Source of the DNA: Acetivibrio sp. MSJd-27
Lineage (GTDB): Bacteria > Bacillota > Clostridia > UMGS1840 > HGM11507
Length of the DNA: 64,000 nucleotides
Reading direction: 5' to 3'
Assembly (NCBI RefSeq): GCF_018918095.1
Contig: NZ_JAHLPV010000006.1
Location: forward strand, 55,088-119,087
Within the stretch, counting starts at the first letter, position 1, and every line of letters begins with the position of its first letter. This document shows, in pieces, positions 43,748 to 52,452 of this stretch. A program made the translations under genes and the position numbers. The notes under the pieces are model-generated. The model had not been told where the DNA came from. It made no database searches and was given only the letters and a program-made list of their open reading frames with translations.

Positions 43748-44935
43748 TTATTTATCGTTTAATGCAGCGATGCCTGGCAGAACAATCCCCTCTAAAAATT
43801 CCAGAGAAGCGCCGCCGCCAGTTGAAATATGCGTCATCTTATCCGCAAATCCAAGCTGTTCTACTGCAGCTGCAGAGTCACCGCCGCCAATAATAGTGAC
43901 AGCATCGGCGTTGGCAACAATCTCAGCCACTGCTTTGGTTCCGTTTGCGAAGTTAGGCATTTCAAACACACCCATCGGTCCGTTCCAAATGATTGTTTTT
44001 GCTTTTTCCAAAGTTTCTTTGAAGTACTGAATGGTTTCAGGTCCAATATCCAAGCCTTGATAACCGGCAGGAATTTTTCCAGCGTCTACGACCATGGATT
44101 CTGCATCATTACTGAATTCTTTTGCGGCAACATTATCGATCGGAAGAAGGATTTTGACACCCTTTTCATCGGCCTTTTTCATCAGTTCTTTTGCCAGGTC
44201 AAGTTTATCATCTTCACAGATAGACTGACCGATATCTCCACCTTTTGCCTTGATGAAGGTATAAGCCATCCCGCCGCCGATTACCAAAGCATCCACTTTA
44301 TCAATCAGATTGTTGATAACACCGATCTTATCAGATACCTTTGCACCGCCAAGGATTGTGACAAACGGTCTAGCCGGATCTGCCAAAGCTTTACCCATAA
44401 TTTCAATTTCCTTTTTTATGAGATAACCACAGACAGCTGGCAGATAATTTGCGACACCTTCTGTGGAAGCATGTGCTCTGTGAGCTGTTCCAAAGGCATC
44501 ATTCACATAGATTTCAGCCATAGAAGCCAGTTCTTTGGCAAACGCCTTATCGTTCTTTTCTTCCTCTTTATGAAAACGCACATTTTCCAGCAGCATAACT
44601 TCGCCGTCTTTTAGTGACGAAGCAAGTTTTTTCGCACTTTCACCGATAACATCATCTGCCATTTTGACTTCCTGCCCAAGAACTTCAGACAATCTTTTTG
44701 CAACCGGTTTTAAGCTGTATTTCTCATTGAACTCTCCCTTCGGCCTGCCAAGATGGCTGCAAAGGATCACTTTTGCGCCTTTATCAATCAGATATTTTAT
44801 GGTGGGCAGAGCGCCGACGATTCTGTTTTCGTCAGTAATGTTTTTGTCTGCATCCAGCGGCACATTAAAGTCACATCTTACCAGAACTTTTTTCCCGGAA
44901 ACATCAATGTCCTCAATTGTCTTTTTGTTTAACAT
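43748..44935 (-). CDS. pgk: Phosphoglycerate kinase
   Basis: 395 residues from ATG 44935, set by GAGGTGA upstream. Signatures: [12 protein letters not shown] (near residue 17), SHLGRPKG (58-65), GGAKVSDK (hinge), and the nucleotide loop [14 protein letters not shown] near 370. It makes ATP from 1,3-bisphosphoglycerate. First gene of the pgk-tpiA-gpmI operon, with a SigA promoter and a Rex-like site upstream. Confidence 0.97.
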   Translation of the reverse strand: MLNKKTIEDIDVSGKKVLVRCDFNVPLDADKNITDENRIVGALPTIKYLIDKGAKVILCSHLGRPKGEFNEKYSLKPVAKRLSEVLGQEVKMADDVIGESAKKLASSLKDGEVMLLENVRFHKEEEKNDKAFAKELASMAEIYVNDAFGTAHRAHASTEGVANYLPAVCGYLIKKEIEIMGKALADPARPFVTILGGAKVSDKIGVINNLIDKVDALVIGGGMAYTFIKAKGGDIGQSICEDDKLDLAKELMKKADEKGVKILLPIDNVAAKEFSNDAESMVVDAGKIPAGYQGLDIGPETIQYFKETLEKAKTIIWNGPMGVFEMPNFANGTKAVAEIVANADAVTIIGGGDSAAAVEQLGFADKMTHISTGGGASLEFLEGIVLPGIAALNDK

Positions 44936-44986
44936 TTGATTCACCTCATATATTTATTTATCTTTACCATAAAATTTGCCAAAGAT

Positions 44987-45015
44987 ATTTTACTACAAAA
45001 TGCAAGTGATTTCAA
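44987..45015 (-). promoter_or_regulatory. Promoter of pgk-tpiA-gpmI
   Basis: Minus strand TTGAAA (45015-45010), 17 bp, TAAAAT (44992-44987). Confidence 0.7.
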
Positions 45016-45020
45016 TACTT

Positions 45021-45038
45021 TTGTTAAATGTTTAACAC
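45021..45038. promoter_or_regulatory. Rex-like operator upstream of pgk
   Basis: TTGTTAA-ATGT-TTAACAC matches the clostridial Rex box (TTGTTAANNNNTTAACAA) at 13 of 14 fixed positions. It lies five bases upstream of the pgk -35 and overlaps the degV stop codon. Rex senses NADH/NAD+. Confidence 0.5.
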
Positions 45039-45895
45039 TTTTTGATCATACAGATAACAATAACGCCCGTACCGCAGTGAACACCGATTGTACTGCCGAT
45101 TCTCCCTTCCACAAACTCTGCTTTGGGGAATTCCTCCTGCATGCGTTTATAAAAAGATGCATAGGTTCCATTATCGGTCGAATGACCCACAAAAATAATC
45201 ATATCACTGCCATCCGCTGACTCTTTTTTCGCAAGTTCAATTATTTTTCCCGCGGCCTTTTTGACACCCCGCACTTTATCAAACTGAGCGACCAATCCGT
45301 CTTCCACCGTGATAATGGGTTTGATATCCAAAAGGGATCCCAAGGTGAAAGTCAACGGTTTGATACGTCCGCTTTTTTTGAGATATTTCAGGTCATCAAT
45401 CACTGCATAAACACGGTCATGAGACAGCATAAAGCGCCCTTTTTGCAAAATTTCATCGGTGCTCTTCCCTTCTGACGCCATCTGAGCCATATGGGTTACA
45501 ACAGCTCCATAAGCTCCGGTATATGTCATGGAGTCCACAATTTCCAGTCTCGTCTGCACACCACTTTCCTTCAACTGTTTTACAACAGATACAGCATTTT
45601 GATGGGTGTTGCTTGCCACAGAAGAAATTGTTATGATAATGATAGAATCATATTCTTCAATAAATTGTTTCAGGCTCTCCTCAAACTGATAGGCCGTCAC
45701 CTGGGAGGTTGTCGGTAAGTCTTCCAATTTTGACAGCTTATCATAAAATTCATCGTATGTAATATCTACCTGTTCCAAATATTCGGAACCATCAGGAAAT
45801 ACAATGGTAAAAGGCAACACCTCAATATTGTATTTTTTGATTGCATCTGCTGTCACGTCGGAAGCGCTGTCAGTGATAATTTTAATTTTTTCCAT
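45032..45895 (-). CDS. DegV family fatty-acid-binding protein
   Basis: 287 residues from ATG 45895 (AGGAGG upstream); codons further upstream are trmL in another frame. It begins KIKIITDSASDVTAD and holds the fatty-acid-binding TSQVTAYQFEESLK and SSVASNTHQNA blocks. DegV/FakB proteins hold a fatty acid while FakA phosphorylates it; fakA is not in the window. Translated 11 bases after trmL. Confidence 0.92.
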   Translation of the reverse strand: MEKIKIITDSASDVTADAIKKYNIEVLPFTIVFPDGSEYLEQVDITYDEFYDKLSKLEDLPTTSQVTAYQFEESLKQFIEEYDSIIIITISSVASNTHQNAVSVVKQLKESGVQTRLEIVDSMTYTGAYGAVVTHMAQMASEGKSTDEILQKGRFMLSHDRVYAVIDDLKYLKKSGRIKPLTFTLGSLLDIKPIITVEDGLVAQFDKVRGVKKAAGKIIELAKKESADGSDMIIFVGHSTDNGTYASFYKRMQEEFPKAEFVEGRIGSTIGVHCGTGVIVICMIKKC

Positions 45896-45906
45896 AAGAA
45901 ATCCTC

Positions 45907-46395
45907 CTAATATTTTGTTAGGTGCCCGATATGTAAAAGATGAGAAAACTGATGCTGACGCATCGCTTCGTAGACAACAATTGCCACTGAGTTGGATAGA
46001 TTCAGACTTCGCGCGTCGGATACCATCGGAATCCTTATACAATGTTTCATATTGTCGCAAAGCAATTCCTCCGGCAAGCCCTTTGTCTCTTTTCCAAATA
46101 AAATATAGCAATCCTTCGGATAAGAGACGTCGCAATACGTCTTGTCCGCTTTAGTCGTCGCATAAAAATAAACTCCATTTGCATTTTGTTGAAAAAAATT
46201 GTCTAAATTTTTATAGGTTTTCACATTAACAAGATTCCAATAGTCTAATCCCGCACGTTTCAAATACTTGTCTTCAATTGAAAATCCCAAAGGCTCAACC
46301 AAGTGCAAATCAGCTCCGATTGCCGCACACGTCCTGGCAATATTCCCTGTATTCTGCGGAATTTCAGGTTCCACTAATACTATATTCAGTCCCAA
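45907..46395 (-). CDS. trmL: tRNA (cytidine/uridine-34 2'-O)-methyltransferase
   Basis: 162 residues, SPOUT knot. Motif 1 PEIPQNTGNIARTCA (residues 9-23), motif 2 LFGKETKGLP (near 98) and motif 3 IPMVSDARSLNLSNSVAIV (near 121) are intact. TrmL methylates the wobble ribose of tRNA-Leu. Start TTG 46395, with AGGATGAGA upstream. Confidence 0.95.
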   Translation of the reverse strand: MGLNIVLVEPEIPQNTGNIARTCAAIGADLHLVEPLGFSIEDKYLKRAGLDYWNLVNVKTYKNLDNFFQQNANGVYFYATTKADKTYCDVSYPKDCYILFGKETKGLPEELLCDNMKHCIRIPMVSDARSLNLSNSVAIVVYEAMRQHQFSHLLHIGHLTKY

Positions 46396-46407
46396 TTCTA
46401 TCTCATC

Positions 46408-47538
46408 CTATCTTAAAAATTTTGGCAGTTTTCTGATATATATCGCATCCTTTGGACACATCTCATGACAGCAATAACATTTGATACATTTCTTATGATC
46501 CATCAGCACGATCCGTCCACTCTGTTTCTTTAATACTTTGGCAGGACAAATTGTTGTACAGTTTCCGCAAAGAATACATCGTTCCTGTATAATTTTCGGT
46601 GCAGGATTCAAAAAGGCATTAATCCGCCTATTTAGAAACCCGGGAATCCGTTTTTCAAATGTGGTCGATTGAATGTTTGGCTTCTTTACATCCGGCACAA
46701 CGCTCTCTTTCAAACTTTGTCCGAGCATTACAATCTCTTCCTGTGTGGTGTACCCGCTTTCCCAAGCTATTTTTGCGGTTAACACTTCCTCCCTGTGAAA
46801 TCCGATCAATTGAAGCGCAATCTCGTCCAGTGCAAAAGGATCAGGCGAACCTATCAGCAAATCTGCCTTTTTTGGCGTACCGTTGGATGGACCATCTCCT
46901 TCCATCATGCAGATACCGTCCATCACACTAAACATTGGCTTGATATAAGCGCACAGATCGGTTATCATGGAAAAGAACTCTTCCTTCTTTGGATATTTGT
47001 AATGATATTCCGCTTTGGTCAGCCCGGGAACCGTTCCAAACAAATTTTTTACGGCACCGGTATAGTTTGCCATGACATGTGTTTTTAGCTTTGGAAGATT
47101 GATAATAATATCATTTTCAATAACCGGATTAATTATACTGAATTTTCTTTTCTTCCCATTGATATCCGCCGTGATATCCTGATAACCGGTATCATAGTTC
47201 AAACGGACAGGCATCTCCTCGGCCAATTTTTTTAAACCTGCCGCCTCATATATTTTGTTAAGATAATTTTCTTTGTATATACCGCCCGGGCTATCTGCTA
47301 TGGTGACAACTCCTCCAGCGTCCAAAGCAAGCTTTGCCACAGCCCTGACAACCGCAGGATGAGTCACCGCCATTGTCTCCGGCAATTTTTTTGCAATCAG
47401 ATTAGGTTTTAGCAGCACCTTACAGCCAGGTTTCACAAAGGCACCGATTCCTCCAAAACGCTCGAACAGCTCTGAAATGGTTTTGTCCACCTGATGCTGG
47501 TCATACGTATCACATTTCAAAATACAAACATTACTCAA
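46408..47538 (-). CDS. DUF362 protein with C-terminal two-[4Fe-4S] ferredoxin domain
   Basis: 376 residues. DUF362 covers about 1-290 (KPNLIAKKLPETMAVTHPAVV, INLPKLKTHVMANYTGAVKN). The last 60 residues hold two clusters: CILCGNCTTICPAK and CIKCYCCHEMCPKD. The family is widespread in anaerobes and has no settled function; redox or metal-centre maturation has been suggested. TTG 47538 overlaps the aminotransferase stop, and GGTGAT in that overlap serves as ribosome site, so the two are translated in step. Confidence 0.88.
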   Translation of the reverse strand: MSNVCILKCDTYDQHQVDKTISELFERFGGIGAFVKPGCKVLLKPNLIAKKLPETMAVTHPAVVRAVAKLALDAGGVVTIADSPGGIYKENYLNKIYEAAGLKKLAEEMPVRLNYDTGYQDITADINGKKRKFSIINPVIENDIIINLPKLKTHVMANYTGAVKNLFGTVPGLTKAEYHYKYPKKEEFFSMITDLCAYIKPMFSVMDGICMMEGDGPSNGTPKKADLLIGSPDPFALDEIALQLIGFHREEVLTAKIAWESGYTTQEEIVMLGQSLKESVVPDVKKPNIQSTTFEKRIPGFLNRRINAFLNPAPKIIQERCILCGNCTTICPAKVLKKQSGRIVLMDHKKCIKCYCCHEMCPKDAIYIRKLPKFLR

Positions 47539-48731
47539 CCTCTATCACCATTTTTCGATAAATTGTTGATAAATTTTTCGATTCGTTCCAATGCCGCCTT
47601 CAACTGATCCAAAGAATAAGCATAAGAGATCCGGATATGCCCTTCTCCGCATTCTCCAAAAGCAGTACCCGGGATAACAGCAACCTTTTCCCTCATTAAA
47701 AGCTGTTCGCAAAAATCCACGGATGTCATTTTGGTCGAACGAATGGAAGGAAAAACATAAAATGCTCCAAACGGCTCAAAACAATCCAATCCGATTTTAT
47801 TTAATGCGTCCACCAAATAGCGGCGGCGATAATTGTATTCTTTTTTCATATAAGCGACATCCTCATCGCCGTTTTTCAGAGCCTCTATCGCAGAATACTG
47901 ACTGGTAGTAGGAGATGACATGATCGCAAACTGATGAATTTTTGTCATGACGCTCACAATATCTCTATGTGCACAGGTGAATCCAAGACGCCATCCCGTC
48001 ATTGCATAAGTCTTTGAAAAGCCATTGATTAAAATCGTCCTATCCCTCATGTTTTCAAATTGGGTAATAGAGGTGTGCTCACCGCTGTAGGTCAGCTCTC
48101 CATATATCTCATCCGATATCACCATCAGATTATGTTCTTCAATAATCGGAATAATACGTTCCAAATCGCCCTTGGTCATAACAGCTCCGGTAGGATTGTT
48201 CGGATACGTCAAAACAAGAAGCTTTGTTTTTGGGGTAATGCTTTTCCGCAATAATTCCGGCGTAAGCTTAAATTGATCTTCCATCTTCGTTTCTATGGTG
48301 ACCGGTACTCCGCCGCAAAGTGTGACACATGGCTTATAGCAAACAAAACATGGTTCCGGAATCAACACCTCGTCCCCCGGTGAGATAAGCGCACGAATTG
48401 CCAGATCCAAAGCCTCACTGCCCCCAACCGTTACAAGTATTTCATCGGCAGGATCATAGTGGACACCGCGCTTTCGCTCCATATATCTGCTGATTTCCTG
48501 TCTCAGCTCAAACAGACCCCAGTTTGAGGTATAATAGGTGTGGCCTTTTTTCAGAGACTCTATACCAGCTTGGCGGATATGCCAAGGAGTCACAAAATCA
48601 GGCTCCCCTACGCCAAGGGAAATTGCATCTTCCATTTCTGCAGCCAAATCAAAAAACTTCCGGATGCCGGAAGGAGGAATTTCCCTTGCTGTTTTGGTCA
48701 GAAAATCATTTGGGTCAAATTGTCTCTTCAC
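47535..48731 (-). CDS. Class I/II PLP-dependent aminotransferase
   Basis: 398 residues, aspartate/aromatic aminotransferase subgroup Ib. PLP lysine is Lys240 in NGFSKTYAMTGWRLG; YPNNPTGAV (176-184) and SDEIYGELTY (206-215) are the usual cofactor contacts, and HIRISYAYS supplies the C-terminal arginine. Which amino acid it uses is not clear. It overlaps the Lrp-type gene by GTGA, a common pairing in Clostridia where the regulator probably senses the aminotransferase substrate. Confidence 0.92.
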   Translation of the reverse strand: MKRQFDPNDFLTKTAREIPPSGIRKFFDLAAEMEDAISLGVGEPDFVTPWHIRQAGIESLKKGHTYYTSNWGLFELRQEISRYMERKRGVHYDPADEILVTVGGSEALDLAIRALISPGDEVLIPEPCFVCYKPCVTLCGGVPVTIETKMEDQFKLTPELLRKSITPKTKLLVLTYPNNPTGAVMTKGDLERIIPIIEEHNLMVISDEIYGELTYSGEHTSITQFENMRDRTILINGFSKTYAMTGWRLGFTCAHRDIVSVMTKIHQFAIMSSPTTSQYSAIEALKNGDEDVAYMKKEYNYRRRYLVDALNKIGLDCFEPFGAFYVFPSIRSTKMTSVDFCEQLLMREKVAVIPGTAFGECGEGHIRISYAYSLDQLKAALERIEKFINNLSKNGDRG

Positions 48732-49213
48732 AGGGAAATCACTCTTCTTTCATCTTCCGGTTTATTGGCCAGCACCACACCGTCTTTTTTATAGCTTTTT
48801 AAAACAAAATGCGTGGCGGTAGAAAGGACACAGTCCATTGGGGCAATTTTTCTGGCGACAAAAAGAGCGACCTCCTTCATTGATTTTCCTTCCAGTTCCA
48901 CCAGAATGTCATAGCCGCCGGATATCAATGACACAGAATTCACCTCAGGATATTCCGTTATAATACGGTTGGCAATCTGATCAAAGCCTTCTCCCATCTG
49001 TGGAGTTACCTTTAATTCGATCAGGGAACTCACATTTTCTTTGTCCACTTGTTCCCAATCAATCAAAGCTTTATATCCAAATATCACTTTATGTTTTTCC
49101 AATTCCGCTATTTTTTCAGCAATCTCAGTTTTAGAGGCGCCTAGCATAACGGCAATCTCCTCAGCGCTCATTCTTCCGTTTTCGGCAAGAATTTCAAGAA
49201 TTTGCTTTTCCAT
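48728..49213 (-). CDS. Lrp/AsnC family transcriptional regulator
   Basis: 161 residues from the second ATG (49213), nine bases after GGAG; the first ATG (49219) is only three bases away. N-terminal winged helix (ILEILAENGRMSAEEIAVMLG, about 4-24) and C-terminal RAM ligand domain (about 65-150; SLIELKV, GGYDILVELEG). It likely binds an amino acid and controls this operon: regulator, aminotransferase, DUF362 protein, trmL, degV. A TATAAT stands upstream (49272-49277 on the minus strand) with no good -35. Confidence 0.9.
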   Translation of the reverse strand: MEKQILEILAENGRMSAEEIAVMLGASKTEIAEKIAELEKHKVIFGYKALIDWEQVDKENVSSLIELKVTPQMGEGFDQIANRIITEYPEVNSVSLISGGYDILVELEGKSMKEVALFVARKIAPMDCVLSTATHFVLKSYKKDGVVLANKPEDERRVISL

Positions 49214-49359
49214 TCGCATTCACTCCATTTCATTATCGTTTATTACTGCTTATCTGCAAATAATATTGATTTCATTATAGCATAATATCCATCAAAAAAC
49301 TATCTTTTTTCTAATAGGAAATAGAAAGAAACCTCACACAGATGATACGTTTGAACGTT

Positions 49360-49884
49360 TCAGCAATTCGTCTGATCTCTTGTAATACAATAAATATCAT
49401 GTGGCATATCCACCCCATAGTAATGTTTCAAGAAAGCACCACATTTTGACATACCGTTGCGCAAAGCCACTTTTTTAGAAGGAAGATTAACATCCCGGAT
49501 AATGGAATAAACGGTCTCTGCCCCAAGTACTTCAAAAGCGTAATTCTTGCAGGCTACAGCAGCTTCCGTTGCATATCCCATATGCCAATAAGCTTTTTGA
49601 AACAGATAACCGATTTCCAGCACCTGTTCTCCAGCACAATCCTGCATGGTAAGGCCGCATTGTCCTATCATTTCGTCTGTTTCTTTCAGCACAGCACCCC
49701 AAAGTCCAAATCCATATTCACGGTATCTTTCCATTTGCCTGTCTAGCCAGTTCTGGACTTCATCCTTTTCAAAGGCATGTTCATAAGCATACATCACGTC
49801 CTTATCCTGTAAAATTTTACAGAGTGCAAAAAAATACCCCTGATCCATTTCACGCAGAATAAGCCTTTCTGTTTCCAAAATCAT
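49360..49884 (-). CDS. GNAT acetyltransferase, RimJ/RimL type
   Basis: About 174 residues from ATG 49884, which overlaps the ABC-F stop as TAATG; an in-frame ATG at 49902 lies inside the ABC-F gene. Starts ILETERLILREMDQG, typical for this group, with the acetyl-CoA loop area AYWHMGYATEAAVACKNYAF near residue 98. It would acetylate an amine, perhaps a ribosomal protein or small molecule; the substrate is unknown. Translational coupling to a ribosome-binding ABC-F ATPase is suggestive only. Confidence 0.85.
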   Translation of the reverse strand: MILETERLILREMDQGYFFALCKILQDKDVMYAYEHAFEKDEVQNWLDRQMERYREYGFGLWGAVLKETDEMIGQCGLTMQDCAGEQVLEIGYLFQKAYWHMGYATEAAVACKNYAFEVLGAETVYSIIRDVNLPSKKVALRNGMSKCGAFLKHYYGVDMPHDIYCITRDQTNC

Positions 49885-51776
49885 TATTGCAATACCATCC
49901 ATTCCTCATAAAGTCTGTTTAACTCTGTTTTGCATATTTCCATCCGGCTGCATTTTTCACTCAGCAACATATAATCGGAAGCCGTTTGCTCGTCTGAAAT
50001 AGCTGATTCCAATTCCGTTATTTCATTTTCATATTCCGCAATCGCGTTCTCCAGTCTTTTTAACTCATTTCTGCGTTTTGCTTCCGCGGCCCTTTCCTCT
50101 TTGGAACGGTAATAACGATTATTTTCTGCTTTCTTTTCCTTTGGCGTTTCATGCTCTGTAGATATCTGTCTCTTCCTGGACAGGTAATCCTCATAGTTTC
50201 CAGGATAAATAAAAAGTTCTTTTCCTGTCATTTCAATGATCTTTGTCGGCACTTTTTTTAAGAGATAGCGGTCATGCGATACCATAAGAATTGTGCCTTT
50301 ATATGCCTGCAGAGCTTGATCGATAATTTCCTTGGTATTCAAATCTAAATGGTTGGTCGGTTCGTCAAGAATCAGAAAGTTCCCTTTTTTCAGTACCATA
50401 GCTGCAAATTTGAGTTTGGCTTTTTCCCCGCCGCTTAAACTTTTGATTTTTTTAAACACGTTCTCTCCGGTGAGAAGCACACAGCCAAGAGCAGTGCGTA
50501 TTTTTTGTTCAAATAGATTGGGATAGCGGTCATGAAGTTCTTCAAACGGACATTTTTCCATGTGAAGCTCTGTATTTTCCTGCTCAAAATAGGCGGTGTT
50601 GACATTGCGTCCTACCAGAATCTTTCCTACGGAAACGGGAAGCTTTCCAAGAATGGTTTTCAGCAAAGTTGACTTTCCAACGCCGTTTGCTCCAACCAAC
50701 GCAATTTTTTCTCCTCTTAACACGTGAAAATTAATACTTTCACTTAAAACGATGCCATCCCCCACCGTCAGTCTCAGGTTTTCAATCTGAAGTACATCCT
50801 TCACCGGCTCATAATCATATTCAAAACGGATTTTTGCGGTCTTGTCATAATCATCCGGTTTTTCGATTAACTCCATACGTTCCAATGTATTTTCCCTGCT
50901 GCGGGCACTTTTCGCCGTGGAGGCCCTCACTTTATTCTTGGCGATATATTCTTTCAAAGAGGAAATCTCATTTTGCTGTTTTTCATATTCTTTTTCCAGA
51001 AACTCCAACCGTTCCTGCTTTAGCACTTTATATTTTGTATAATTTCCAGGATACCGGATCAATTCGTTTTTCCGCAGTTCACAAATTTCCGTTACAAGAG
51101 CGTCCAAAAAATAACGGTCATGAGATACCATCAGAATAGCGCCTTTATAGTTTTTTAGATATTCCTCCAGCCAAGTCAATGCTTTGAAATCCAAATGGTT
51201 GGTCGGTTCATCCAAAACCAGTAAATCCGGTTCCTCTAAAAGGATTTTGCACAGAGCAAGCCGTGTCTTTTCCCCGCCGCTTAAAGTAGAAATAATGGTA
51301 TCATTGTCTTTCTCCTGAAATCCCATACCAGTTAGAATTGTATTAATTTTCACCTCGATTTGATAGCCGTCTTTCTGCTCAAACACGGTTTGCAGTTTAG
51401 CCATTTTTGAAGATAGCTCCTGACATAAAGCTGAGTGATGATCGGAAAGCAGAGCCATTTCATCATACAGGCGTTTTAATTCCTTCTGCATACAAATAAG
51501 ATCTCGAAATACCAGTTTCATTTCATCCATAATCGTATTGGCAGTATCCAATCCGGTATTCTGCTTCAAGAAGCCGATGTTAATGCCGTTTTTTGTGACA
51601 ATTTCCCCGCCGTCACACTCCATTTCTCCGGTCAGAATATTTAAAAGAGTCGTTTTCCCTGCGCCATTGACGCCGATCAAGCCGATTCTGTCGTTATCTT
51701 CTATTTTTAAATGAATATGTTTCAGTACTTCAAAGGCACCGAAATTCTTTTGTATATCAATTAAATTTACCAGCAT
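49884..51776 (-). CDS. ABC-F family ATPase (Uup/YdiF-like)
   Basis: 630 residues, two NBDs without membrane parts. Walker A GVNGAGKTT (about 36-44) and GANGVGKST (about 355-363); signatures LSGGEKTR and LSGGEKAK; Walker B LLVLDEPTNHLD and FLILDEPTNHLD. Between them lies the P-site tRNA-interaction linker (about 245-300), and residues 540-630 form a charged coiled coil as in Uup and YdiF. ABC-F proteins act at the ribosomal E site; some give antibiotic resistance, but the long C-terminal coil points to a housekeeping type. Confidence 0.93.
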   Translation of the reverse strand: MLVNLIDIQKNFGAFEVLKHIHLKIEDNDRIGLIGVNGAGKTTLLNILTGEMECDGGEIVTKNGINIGFLKQNTGLDTANTIMDEMKLVFRDLICMQKELKRLYDEMALLSDHHSALCQELSSKMAKLQTVFEQKDGYQIEVKINTILTGMGFQEKDNDTIISTLSGGEKTRLALCKILLEEPDLLVLDEPTNHLDFKALTWLEEYLKNYKGAILMVSHDRYFLDALVTEICELRKNELIRYPGNYTKYKVLKQERLEFLEKEYEKQQNEISSLKEYIAKNKVRASTAKSARSRENTLERMELIEKPDDYDKTAKIRFEYDYEPVKDVLQIENLRLTVGDGIVLSESINFHVLRGEKIALVGANGVGKSTLLKTILGKLPVSVGKILVGRNVNTAYFEQENTELHMEKCPFEELHDRYPNLFEQKIRTALGCVLLTGENVFKKIKSLSGGEKAKLKFAAMVLKKGNFLILDEPTNHLDLNTKEIIDQALQAYKGTILMVSHDRYLLKKVPTKIIEMTGKELFIYPGNYEDYLSRKRQISTEHETPKEKKAENNRYYRSKEERAAEAKRRNELKRLENAIAEYENEITELESAISDEQTASDYMLLSEKCSRMEICKTELNRLYEEWMVLQ

Positions 51777-51805
51777 GCTTTCTCTCCTTCATTTGCCATA
51801 AAAAT

Positions 51806-51834
51806 ATTTTATTATAAATTTATGCATAAGTCAA
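51806..51834 (-). promoter_or_regulatory. Promoter of the ABC-F gene
   Basis: Minus strand TTGACT (51834-51829), 17 bp, TAAAAT (51811-51806), 30 bp before ATG 51776; the leader is too short for an attenuator. Confidence 0.75.
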
Positions 51835-51865
51835 ATATAACCTGAGAAAACACAGCAAGCAATTT

Positions 51866-51903
51866 GTCAAAAAGACGATGCTTTTTTGCATCGTCTTTTT
51901 GAC
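51866..51903 (-). terminator. Terminator of the small anchored-protein gene
   Basis: GTCAAAAAGACGATGC (51866-51881) and its exact complement (51888-51903), loop TTTTTT. On the minus strand the arm ends in TTGAC; the stem is perfect over 16 bp. Confidence 0.8.
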
Positions 51904-51928
51904 AGATATAATACAGCCATTATTTATA

Positions 51929-52273
51929 TTAAACACATGCTGTACATTTTTGCACCTTATCTTCCTCATCAAAATCAATGATGAGAATTTTCGGCTGATC
52001 CGTTTCCAGTCCTACATAATATTCCATAGAATCTTTTTTATTATTTTTGATTCCGTTAATGCCAAGCAGTTCAATCACTTCCGTTCTCGACATCCCTATC
52101 ACAATGTGATCCCGGATAAGAGAATCAGCCATTTTATACCGGTTAGCAACATCTCTGTCCCATCTCTCTTTTGTAAAGGTTTTTCTGTCTTTATTAAACT
52201 TAAAAGCGACAGCGCCGGCTGCAGCTGAAACCGCGGCGACAGCAGATGCGATAAAAAAGCCTTTCTTTTTCAA
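51929..52273 (-). CDS. Small N-anchored protein with SmpA/BamE-like C-terminal region
   Basis: 114 residues from TTG 52273 (GGAG eight bases before). An N-terminal hydrophobic Ala-rich segment (FFIASAVAAVSAAAGAVAF) anchors it; then comes IGMSRTEVIELLGING, like the opening helix of SmpA/BamE folds, followed by a short beta region (YYVGLETDQPKILIIDFDEED). Similar small proteins in Firmicutes have no known role. A promoter and a strong terminator make it a single-gene unit. Confidence 0.6.
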   Translation of the reverse strand: MKKKGFFIASAVAAVSAAAGAVAFKFNKDRKTFTKERWDRDVANRYKMADSLIRDHIVIGMSRTEVIELLGINGIKNNKKDSMEYYVGLETDQPKILIIDFDEEDKVQKCTACV

Positions 52274-52308
52274 AGCAACCACTCCTTCTTTTTATAATTA
52301 GTATCATT

Positions 52309-52337
52309 ATTATATTACAGAAGAAGGAAAATTACAA
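52309..52337 (-). promoter_or_regulatory. Promoter of the small anchored-protein gene
   Basis: Minus strand TTGTAA (52337-52332), 17 bp, TATAAT (52314-52309). Confidence 0.7.
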
Positions 52338-52452
52338 CCGGTTTTCGGATTTATTTTTACAACATAGTAAACTTTGCGGAATTGCGCACAGTGGTATGTT
52401 GCAAAAAACAACGAGCGAAGCAAGCCTGTGTTTTTCTGAAAGAAAAACTTTT

